In this document: in pieces, positions 1 through 6,355 of the stretch
Numbering within the stretch: position 1 is the stretch's first letter
Layout: every line of letters starts with the position of its first letter
NCBI GenBank assembly: GCA_964594045.1
Contig: CAZQKR010000050.1
Coordinates: 1 to 27,606 of the forward strand
From: UBA2365 sp964594045
Lineage (GTDB): Bacteria; Bacteroidota; Bacteroidia; Chitinophagales; Saprospiraceae
Length of the DNA: 27,606 nt
Reading direction: 5' to 3'
Notes under the pieces: model-generated
Told to the model about the DNA's origin: nothing
What the model saw: the letters and a program-made list of their open reading frames with translations, nothing else
Database searches by the model: none
Program-made: the position numbers and the translations under genes

Positions 1-41
1 GAAAATTCTTCCAAATATTGTATCAAAATTTTAATTCATAA

Positions 42-332
42 GGATCGACTAAATATACAACATATTTTGGGTCATTCGTTAAATATTCAACCACATGGTC
101 AAAAAAATACTGGATTCACAAAAAAGATGATATCGAAGTGTGTCGTGACTGTGAGTTTCGGTATATCTGCACCGACTGCCGGGCCTACCTGGAAGATCCG
201 CACAACGAATATTCCAAACCACTCAAATGCGGATACGATCCCTACACCGGCGAGTGGTCAGAATGGAGCACAAATCCTTTGAAACAGACTGCTATACAGT
301 ATTATGGAATGGAAGATTTGGTGAAGAGGTGA
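42..332 (+). pseudogene. 3' remnant of a grasp-with-spasm SPASM-domain peptide maturase (GwsS-like)
   Basis: The open frame ends with a cysteine-rich segment (from about 135) in the pattern C-x2-C-x5-C-x2-C, then a later Cys in KPLKCGYDPYTGEW and a tail ending in NPLKQTAIQYYGM. This is the C-terminal SPASM iron-sulfur region of the radical-SAM-like maturases paired with an ATP-grasp ligase in grasp-with-spasm peptide systems. Family members are several hundred residues long; here only about 80 are readable. The frame is closed upstream by a TAA at 39-41, and the first ATG (138) falls inside the Cys motif, so this cannot be an intact gene. Homology-like sequence starts near 99 (KKYWIHKKDD), next to a 7-A run at 101-107, so a frameshift is possible. 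No ligase or precursor peptide follows. Family call is confident; whether the rest lies upstream of the window in another frame is unknown. Confidence 0.72.
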
Positions 333-349
333 GTTTTTGAGTGGTTGAA

Positions 350-386
350 TGGTTTTCCGATCATTCATTCAGTAAATCAACAATTT
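350..386. repeat. Intergenic motif, left copy flanking hicBA
   Basis: The stretch TGGTTTTCCGAT + TCATTCATT + AATCAACAATT recurs at 971-1018 on the other side of the hicBA pair, where a 3-base insertion (AAG) follows TCCGAT and the tail expands into an octamer repeat. Both copies lie directly after the end of a gene or gene remnant. Confidence 0.5.
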
Positions 387-434
387 ATACCCGGATGCGA
401 GGTTGCTTTAAAACGTCCAATTTTTGAAAGGCAA

Positions 435-629
435 TTATTTTTTAAGTATTATATCGATTTCGAGCTGCTCGCATATTTTCCTGCATGTAAAGGTATTAAG
501 TTCATTGTGTCTGGGAACTACAGATTTCCGGTTGTTTTTTGGATTTAAAAATAAGGAATGTTTGTTGCCTTCACGAAGCAATATGCAATCATTTTGAGCT
601 AGATGTTTTAAAAATGCTATCCGCTTCAT
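435..629 (-). CDS. hicA: HicA-family mRNA interferase toxin
   Basis: A 64-residue protein with the HicA layout: N-terminal helix (MKRIAFLKHLAQNDC), a G-x2-H core (G21, H24 in EGNKHSLF), then the PRHNEL strand and the helix KICEQLEI. HicA proteins are small dsRBD-fold ribonucleases that cleave mRNA, the His being catalytic. Length is normal for the family. The start ATG overlaps the stop of the upstream antitoxin gene by four bases (ATGA at 629-626), so the pair is translationally coupled with the antitoxin first, the usual arrangement when HicB represses the operon. The toxin appears intact and retains its His. Family call is strong; activity is inferred. Confidence 0.85.
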   Translation of the reverse strand: MKRIAFLKHLAQNDCILLREGNKHSLFLNPKNNRKSVVPRHNELNTFTCRKICEQLEIDIILKK

Positions 630-853
630 ATAGCTCTTGTAAGCGATAGAAAAGGTTTTATTATAGCCTCTGGGGACTCGGCAGAATTGGAAAGCGTTTC
701 GGCTTCCAGAAATAATTGCAAAGCTTCAAATAGATTTTCTTCAGCCTCAGCAATCGTTTCTCCCTGTGTGATCACTCCGCCTAATTCCTGAATATAAGCT
801 GTATAACCGTATTCTCCTTTGACATAAACAGCTGTTAAACCAATATCTTTCAT
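626..853 (-). CDS. hicB: HicB-family antitoxin (short form)
   Basis: A 75-residue protein with the HicB/UPF0150 fold: a start of alternating strands (LTAVYVKGEYGYTAYIQELGG), the G-E-T turn (ITQGETIAEAEENLFEAL) and a long amphipathic helix. HicB binds and neutralises HicA and often represses the operon. This copy ends soon after the core domain with no visible C-terminal HTH or ribbon-helix-helix segment, so its DNA binding, if any, is not explained by the sequence. It precedes hicA with a 4-base overlap. The region upstream (854-1065) is AT-rich with no clear promoter box that I could defend. Confidence 0.82.
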   Translation of the reverse strand: MKDIGLTAVYVKGEYGYTAYIQELGGVITQGETIAEAEENLFEALQLFLEAETLSNSAESPEAIIKPFLSLTRAI

Positions 854-1002
854 TGCATAAAATTATTAAATAAACGACCGAAAATCAATGTAAAGGTAGA
901 ACATAATTGGTTTTTCCAGAAGAAATACCTATAAATCCGTTTTACCGTGGTTCAGTTTATGTGTGCTTGATGGTTTTCCGATAAGTCATTCATTCCCTAA
1001 TT

Positions 1003-1066
1003 CAAAAACTCAACAATTCAACAAATCAACAAATCAACGATTCAGCAAATCAACGATTCTACAATT
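1003..1066. repeat. 8-bp tandem repeat, consensus CAACRAWT
   Basis: Reading in octamers from 1003 gives caaaaact, caacaatt, caacaaat, caacaaat, caacgatt, cagcaaat, caacgatt, ctacaatt: eight units, six of them close matches to CAACRAWT. The array ends at the stop codon of the Rpn pseudogene (minus strand, 1068-1066). The left end merges with the repeat motif shared with 350-386. Confidence 0.75.
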
Positions 1067-2145
1067 CATGACTCCACATTTTGCGCTATGATCTCTTTAA
1101 CCCTTTCTGCCGGAAGACCGGTGATATCTGCCAGAAATTCAATTGAAGCGCCTTTTTGGTGCCCTTTGAGTATGGTTTCAACTTTATTTTGTTCGATACC
1201 TTTATCAACACCAATTTGTTCTATCATTTCATATGTAGTCATAAGTTCAGACTTTTTATGTTTTGGAATTGACTTTACTAAGTTCATTAATTCTTCTCTT
1301 TTCAAATTGCTGATTTCAAAAAAATAAACAAAAATAGCTTGTTCAAAGTTCTTTCTGCATAACTTTTCAACCGCAAATCGTTGTAATATCCTTTTTAGCT
1401 GATCCGGCAGCTCTTCCGGAAAGTCTGTATACCGCTGCATGATCAAAGCTGAATGCAGGAAAATATTTTCTATTTCCAATATTTCTGAATCCGAAATCCT
1501 GACCAGATCGACAAAAACCGTATCAAAATCAGGGATATACCTCCTTAACCGCGGTTTTAAATCAGGAAACAACCCGGATAAAGGTCTATACTCCCAGGTT
1601 TGTTTTCCATGATAAAAAAGTAACGGAATGATGGGATATAAAGCTTTCTCATTTTTCAACTGGAATTGGTAGGCATTTACCAGATATTGCAATAATTGAA
1701 CCGCAACATTTTTATCGGGATAACTTTTGTGTTCAATCAGTACAGACAGATAAAATACACTTTCGTTGTCGTCTTTCATGCGGCATTGAATGACAGAATC
1801 GGCAAAGATCTCCCTTAGGAATTGTAAATAAATAAGATATGCAGAATTGACGAAGTAATTTTGTTCTTTTTCAAGGCGTGAATGAGGCGAATAACCTTAG
1901 CTATTTAACGAGTTTACAACGCAGATAAAGGGCAAAAGAACAAGCCAAAATGTATAGGTTATTTCTTTACAATTCCTTATCTTATCGTCCAAAAAGCTGT
2001 CCTTCTGCATTATCAGACTGTCATAATCAATCAGCTCAGAGACTTCCGCCGGTAAAAAATGCTTCAGAAAATCAATGGCAATATCCTTTTCAGCCATCAT
2101 AGCCTTAAAGAACTTATCGTGTGGATTGTAGAGTGAATTTTCCAT
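1066..2145 (-). pseudogene. Rpn/YhgA-like PD-(D/E)XK nuclease gene, split by a 159-bp element
   Basis: Two minus-strand pieces belong to one gene. The N-terminal piece (from ATG 2145) reads MENSLYNPHDKFFKAMM ... FLKHFLPAEV ... QKDSFLDDKIR; the C-terminal piece (from about 1814 down) reads REIFADSV, QCRMKDDNE, then YLSVLIEHKSYPDK, carrying the Asp and the E-x-K of the Rpn (recombination-promoting nuclease, PDDEXK) family. The pieces are separated by the element at 1818-1976 plus one TTA duplication; both are in the same frame, but the insert adds a stop, so the first piece ends early at 1897. Removing 162 bp gives 305 uninterrupted residues, a normal length for the family. The catalytic residues all lie in the downstream piece, which keeps an ATG at 1779 that is past the FADSV Asp. 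Rpn proteins are linked to RecA-independent recombination and are often multicopy; function here is inferred and probably lost. Confidence 0.85.
1818..1976. mobile_element. 159-bp MITE-like element with terminal inverted repeats and TTA target duplication
   Basis: Left end GGAATTGTAAATAAATAA (1818-1835) matches the reverse complement of the right end, GGAATTGTAAAGAAATAA (1976-1959), with one mismatch in 18. The element is flanked by TTA on both sides (1815-1817 and 1977-1979). Its interior has a further inverted pair (TTGTTCTTTT at 1861-1870 and AAAAGAACAA at 1934-1943), so it is roughly palindromic. It has no transposase gene, so it would need one in trans. The host gene frame is restored exactly by deleting the element and one TTA, which fixes the borders independently of the repeats. 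The parent transposon family cannot be named from this sequence. Confidence 0.85.
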
Positions 2146-2818
2146 AGGACAAAAATAGGGTAAATCGGGAAAAAGGAAAAGTTTTTATTGGTAAATATTC
2201 TAATATCCACCAAACGATTTGACATTCTTATATGAGGATTTCAAACCAGTTGTTAATCCGAAAATTGTTCAACATTTTTCTTCTTTTACACCCTAAATTT
2301 AGTCTTTATACGTTTAGATCAAGTCGTTCAAATCAGTGAACTCCTTAACAAATCTATACTTTATGGAATTATAAGTCAGATACCTAAAGCGTTATACTTT
2401 ATGCGCATTATCAATAATCATTTTCCAAATTATAAAAAGACAACGTAAAAAACCTATATATAGTTTTGAAATTACAGTATAACCCCTTTAGTCCTGTTGC
2501 TATACTGTATTCAAGGCAAATAAAAGGATTCAGTCGCAAGAATTAGGACAAAGTATTAACAAGCTCATTTAGAGATGATTAAAATTATTTAAAAAAATAT
2601 GTTAAAATATTTGATTTATTCATTTTTTTTGTTATCACTTTGAATAATTACTTAGACGATTTCTCTGTTTTTACTTTATTCAAGTATTAAATATTGGAAC
2701 AAAAGAAAAATCCAAATTTTTACCAATTCTGTATGATTTTTTATCATCAAATATTCCTCCCCTAGATTTCCCCGGGTTGTTGCTCAAATAGAATCTTCAA
2801 TCCGGGACTGATCCTGCG
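2146..2818. other. AT-rich intergenic region
   Basis: No coding sequence recognised on either strand. Two inverted repeats stand out: TACAGTATA / TATACTGTA (2473-2481 and 2501-2509, perfect 9 bp, 19-base loop) and CCCGGGTTG / CAATCCGGG (2771-2779 and 2798-2806, 9 bp with one G-T wobble), the latter just upstream of the lipoprotein promoter box. Confidence 0.6.
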
Positions 2819-2826
2819 TAAGTTTG
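2819..2826 (+). promoter_or_regulatory. Bacteroidota -7 box (TAAGTTTG)
   Basis: TAAGTTTG matches the Bacteroidota housekeeping -7 consensus TAnnTTTG. No TTTG/TTG is found 19-21 bases upstream, so only the -7 element is supported. A transcript starting near 2833 would exclude the non-Met-like upstream start at 2828 and fits the lipoprotein start at 2888. Confidence 0.45.
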
Positions 2827-2887
2827 CTTGAAACACCATTCACCCGAAGTGAATAGTTATTTTTTGTCTGAATTTAAAAATTTAAAC

Positions 2888-3991
2888 ATGAAAACAATAA
2901 AATTTTTGCTGATTGCTGTTATTGTACTCTTAGCAGGCTCGTTTTTTAATTCCTGCGACAAGGAGTCTTTAGATCTTCAATCTTCTGCTAATAAAACCAA
3001 AATCACCACCAGAAGCATCCATGTTTCGTGCGAGGATTGCATCGACACCACTGCCAATCCGATAGAATACTATGAGAAAAGCGATTCTAAAATAGTACCA
3101 ATTGGAAAAAGTGGAAAAACAAAAACTGTGGACATTGTATATTACAATACCGAAACGAATTTTGTATTAAAAGTAAAAAGCACTGCGGGATGGGCGGACC
3201 TGATCATCAATGGCGTTTCTTCCTGGACCAACGGACCGGTCCAACCCAATGAATGGGGTGTGTATACCGTTGCCTTGCCAACTGGCTACCAGTCATGCGA
3301 TGAATACAATTTTAGCTTGCAGGTTGCAGGCAACGGACCCCAGGCTGTGTTTGCTGTAGAATACCAACTGCACGCGATCTGCGTAGGCGAGACAGTCACT
3401 GACATTGATGGTAATGTTTATCATACGGTGGTTATTGGTAGGCAGACCTGGATGAAAGAAAATTTAAAGACCACCCATTATAACAATGGCGACCCCATTC
3501 CTTATTTTACTGGTGAGAATGGCTCCGGGCAATTCAATCCCGGATATATGAATTATAACCATGATGAAAATATTGCCGATGTTTATGGTCGTTTGTATAC
3601 CTTCTATTCCGTTGTTACTGATGAGCGTAATATTGCACCTGTAGGATGGCATGTAGCGACATGGGCTGACTGGGATATTATGATTTATGAATATTTACTG
3701 CAGGGACCAAGCAATTGGATAAATCAAAATGCCGGCCCTCTTAAAGAAGCTGGTACAGACCACTGGATGGCTCCCAATACAGGTGCAACAAATTCGTCTG
3801 GTTTTACTGCCTTGCCCGCAGGAATATGTGTGTGGTGGGGTTTAAAGTTTGAAGGTTTAGGTACCGGTACCACCTGGCGGTGCAAAGATGGTAATTGGCA
3901 TTGGGCTAATTACGAAACAGATTTACTTGGCTGGGGTTGGGGACAAGAGTACCATTTGTTTTCAGTTCGCTGCGTAAAGGATACACCATAA
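2888..3991 (+). CDS. FISUMP-domain lipoprotein
   Basis: The chosen start (ATG 2888) gives a lipoprotein signal: MKTIKF, a hydrophobic run, then FFNSC with the lipidated Cys at residue 23. A longer frame from 2828 would bury this signal. Residues about 40-165 form a beta-rich segment with paired cysteines (CEDC). Residues about 168-366 carry the Fibrobacter succinogenes major paralogous domain (FISUMP): DIDGNVYHTVVIGRQTWMKENL, then YGRLYTFYSV, APVGWHVATWADWD and the closing HLFSVRCVKD. Such proteins are surface or periplasmic lipoproteins widespread in Bacteroidota; their role is not established. The gene stands alone between two intergenic regions containing structured repeats. Domain call is strong; function unknown. 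Confidence 0.85.
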   Translation: MKTIKFLLIAVIVLLAGSFFNSCDKESLDLQSSANKTKITTRSIHVSCEDCIDTTANPIEYYEKSDSKIVPIGKSGKTKTVDIVYYNTETNFVLKVKSTAGWADLIINGVSSWTNGPVQPNEWGVYTVALPTGYQSCDEYNFSLQVAGNGPQAVFAVEYQLHAICVGETVTDIDGNVYHTVVIGRQTWMKENLKTTHYNNGDPIPYFTGENGSGQFNPGYMNYNHDENIADVYGRLYTFYSVVTDERNIAPVGWHVATWADWDIMIYEYLLQGPSNWINQNAGPLKEAGTDHWMAPNTGATNSSGFTALPAGICVWWGLKFEGLGTGTTWRCKDGNWHWANYETDLLGWGWGQEYHLFSVRCVKDTP

Positions 3992-4039
3992 GCGTTTCGG
4001 GCGATCTTATAATCAAAAGTGAATTAAAAATTGATTCTG

Positions 4040-4213
4040 TCCGAAAAGTCAAATTTGTTGGTTTTCAATCTTTTTTGTCCCATCCTGCTGACGTCCGAGA
4101 TCAGTAAAAGACTAAAGGGAAACGATTGAAAACCAACAAATTAAAAGTCCACTTTTCAAGCCCGTACTGACTGAAAATGTCAGTAGGGATTTTGGGGATA
4201 AAGACTTTTCGGA
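4040..4213. repeat. Nested inverted-repeat element (possible MITE or structured intergenic repeat)
   Basis: Outer arms TCCGAAAAGTC (4040-4050) and GACTTTTCGGA (4203-4213) are a perfect 11-bp inverted pair. Inside is a perfect 19-bp pair: AATTTGTTGGTTTTCAATC (4052-4070) and its complement (4124-4142). Between the inner right arm and the outer right arm are AAAAGTCCACTTTT (4143-4156) and the hairpin TACTGAC/GTCAGTA (4165-4171, 4179-4185) extended by CCC/GGG across a bulge. The loop of the large stem also holds CTGA/TCAG. There is no reading frame and no clear target duplication. It lies 48 bases after the lipoprotein stop and could also end that transcript. Confidence 0.75.
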
Positions 4214-4451
4214 GAAGACTCAAGTTTTTAAAGCCATTAAATTTATACTTTTATAATTGCTTCTGACAAAAATGGATTCCTCATTTTGATCACAAAATCT
4301 TCTGCTTTTTATAAACCATATTCCCACATTAACCAAGAAAATCTGTCATGATTTTACCCAATCATTGAAATATCCTGAAACATGTGCATTTCCCACCCAC
4401 TTTTAAGAAACTTTAATTATGCATTACTTAATAATTTCCCCTCAAAATAAA
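4214..4451. other. AT-rich intergenic region before the PLP-enzyme gene
   Basis: No gene seen. I looked for a SAM-type riboswitch, as would suit a methionine-pathway gene, and did not find recognisable conserved core sequences. Confidence 0.5.
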
Positions 4452-4482
4452 TTGCCCCGTTTCCCAAAAAAAAGTAACTTTA
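4452..4482 (+). promoter_or_regulatory. Candidate promoter of the PLP-enzyme gene (TTG / TAACTTTA)
   Basis: TTG at 4452-4454 and TAACTTTA at 4475-4482 (7 of 8 to TAnnTTTG) are separated by 20 bases, the spacing expected between Bacteroidota -33 and -7 boxes. Transcription would begin near 4490. The short leader contains ACCTG/CAGGT (4499-4503, 4506-4510) ahead of an SD-like AGGTGG. Confidence 0.5.
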
Positions 4483-4518
4483 CCCGATCATCTGAATCAC
4501 CTGCACAGGTAGGTGGAA

Positions 4519-6018
4519 ATGATGTTTTTATCTAATCCTTTTAACATTATTTTTATGCAACAGGGAATTTTTCACTACATCAACGCAGGGAAAAATGCCG
4601 CTGAATGGCACAAAAGACATATCGGGCAGATGAAGAAGCTTCGGTTCGATACGATCGCTGTTCACGGCATTTACTCCATGCAGGAAGCGCTGGATTATAA
4701 CCAGGGATCCACCATCGAACCGATCTATATGTCCGCATCTCAGGCCTACAGAGATTCTGACGAAATGGAAGCCGCCCTCTCTTATCAAATACCCACCTGG
4801 TGTTACAGCAGAATTGGCAATCCAACCATGTACTACCTCGAAGGTGTACTGGCATTGCTGGAAACCTATGGATCTGATGTTGAAGCCAGCTGCTGTGCAA
4901 CAGCATCCGGTATGGCAGCCATCACCAGCGCCTGCGAACCTTTCCTGGCCGTTGATCCGGAAAATCCTGACCAGAAAATGAATTTTGTTGCTACCGCACA
5001 GGTCTATGGCGGTACTTTCCAGAATTTTGCCGTGCGCAAGGACCAGGAAAGAAATATCGAATGGAGAAAAGTCATCCATTCTAACAATATTGAAGAATGG
5101 GAAAGTCTGATAGACGATAATACCCGATTTTTATATGGTGAAATGCCCAGCAATCCCGGACAGGCCTTCTTTGATATGGAAGCTGTGGCCAAATTAGCTG
5201 AAAAATACAACATCCCCCTGATCATTGATTCCACCATCGCTACACCCGCATTGATGAGGCCTTTGGCCTGGGGCGCAGACATCGTGGTTCAATCCGTGAC
5301 CAAAACCCTTACTTCCAGTGGCTTTGGAATCAGTGGAGCCGTGATCGCACGTAAAAATCTCAGGACCAGACTCAACAACCCGCCTATGGTTGCAGATTTT
5401 GGTACTTACATAAAAGCTTTACCCAACAGAGATCTGGGTCCGAATATCTCTCCGATGAATGCCGTTCTGGCACTCAACGACATACGGACTTTGCGATCTA
5501 AAATAGATTTCATGAGCCGTTCTGCATTGAAAGTAGCCAAATTCCTGGCTGATCATCCGCACATCGAACAGGTGGATTATCTCGGACTGGAATCACATCC
5601 GCTTCATCAGGTGGCTAAAAAATATATGGTCCTGGTTGACTCAGAACATGATGATCTGTACAACGAACCGGTCAACCGTTATGGTCACCTTTTGTCTTTC
5701 AGGGTCAAGGGCGGCGCTCAGGCAGCGCGGGATGTTTTTGACGGATTCCAGCGGATCTACAGGGCAACCGACCTGGGCAGGATCAAGTCCATCGCGACGA
5801 TCCCGGCTATTTCCACACACCAGCAACAGGGAGAAGAAGGCAGAAAGATCTCCGATATTCCGCCAAACCTTATTCGTCTGAATGTGGGCGGTGAACATCC
5901 GGATGACATCATCGCTGACCTGAGCCAGGCGCTGGCCGTTCTGGATGGTCAAAAAATCGAATTTACTTCTCCTGATTACAGTGCAGGAGGCGCTTCTTCT
6001 GCCAGATTGAGAAAATAA
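4519..6018 (+). CDS. Cystathionine gamma-synthase / homoserine-ester sulfhydrylase family PLP enzyme
   Basis: Fold-type-I PLP enzyme of Cys/Met metabolism, acting on activated homoserine to make cystathionine or homocysteine. Visible motifs: YSRIGNPTMYYLE (cofactor phosphate/active-site region), ATASGMAAI, a PLP-ring Asp in IIDSTIATP, and the Schiff-base Lys in QSVTKTLTSSGFG (about residue 262). The C-terminal part has the IRLNVGGEHPDDIIADL motif. At about 499 residues it is roughly 100 longer than classical MetB (380-400), with an N-terminal extension before KKLRFDTIAVHG. Candidate starts are GTG 4513, ATG 4519, 4522 or 4555; 4519 is chosen for the AGGTGG upstream, but 4555 is also plausible. 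The next gene, threonine synthase, uses the competing homoserine branch. Which sulfur donor and homoserine ester it uses is not visible. Confidence 0.8.
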   Translation: MMFLSNPFNIIFMQQGIFHYINAGKNAAEWHKRHIGQMKKLRFDTIAVHGIYSMQEALDYNQGSTIEPIYMSASQAYRDSDEMEAALSYQIPTWCYSRIGNPTMYYLEGVLALLETYGSDVEASCCATASGMAAITSACEPFLAVDPENPDQKMNFVATAQVYGGTFQNFAVRKDQERNIEWRKVIHSNNIEEWESLIDDNTRFLYGEMPSNPGQAFFDMEAVAKLAEKYNIPLIIDSTIATPALMRPLAWGADIVVQSVTKTLTSSGFGISGAVIARKNLRTRLNNPPMVADFGTYIKALPNRDLGPNISPMNAVLALNDIRTLRSKIDFMSRSALKVAKFLADHPHIEQVDYLGLESHPLHQVAKKYMVLVDSEHDDLYNEPVNRYGHLLSFRVKGGAQAARDVFDGFQRIYRATDLGRIKSIATIPAISTHQQQGEEGRKISDIPPNLIRLNVGGEHPDDIIADLSQALAVLDGQKIEFTSPDYSAGGASSARLRK

Positions 6019-6355
6019 TTGCACGATGCGCGATTCAAATATTCAGTGCCCGTATGTCAAAATACCGGCACTGTTTGTTTTAGTAACTATTCAGCATTAA
6101 TAGAATTATAACTTAAGTAGCATTTGGTTTCTATGTCTTTTACAATACAAAATGATATCTCTGTGTAACTCCGTGTTGCACTCTGTGTGACTCTGTGCAA
6201 CATAAAACATTGATTATAAGATAATTAATGCATTCGAGTACATTCTTAACAAATAAAAGTTTCCACATGATGTAATTCCGCCGGAAAAGATTATTATTCA
6301 TTTATCTTAAAATTCTCTGTTTCATACAATTTCAACAAGTCAAAATATTTTAAAA
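6019..6355. other. Intergenic region with CTCTGTG-type repeat
   Basis: No gene. At 6159-6201 the unit CTCYGTGT/CTCTGTG recurs about four times (tctctgtgtaactccgtgtt, then ctctgtgtgactctgtgc). Within it GTTGCAC (6175-6181) and GTGCAAC (6195-6201) are a perfect 7-bp inverted pair that could form a hairpin, perhaps after the PLP-enzyme transcript. Confidence 0.6.

Noticed and set aside
345..548. 67-codon plus-strand open frame
   Set aside because: Opposite hicA and partly in the repeat motif; hicA is the recognised gene.
1003..1066. CRISPR array
   Set aside because: Units are 8 bp and contiguous, without spacers; no cas genes.
2828..2887. Upstream start for the FISUMP lipoprotein
   Set aside because: It lies at the expected transcription start and would place 20 residues before the lipoprotein signal, spoiling it.
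4040..4213. Integron attC site
   Set aside because: No core-site GTTRRRY end, and no integron cassette or integrase context.
4214..4518. SAM riboswitch before the methionine-branch gene
   Set aside because: None of the conserved core sequences of known SAM riboswitches could be recognised.
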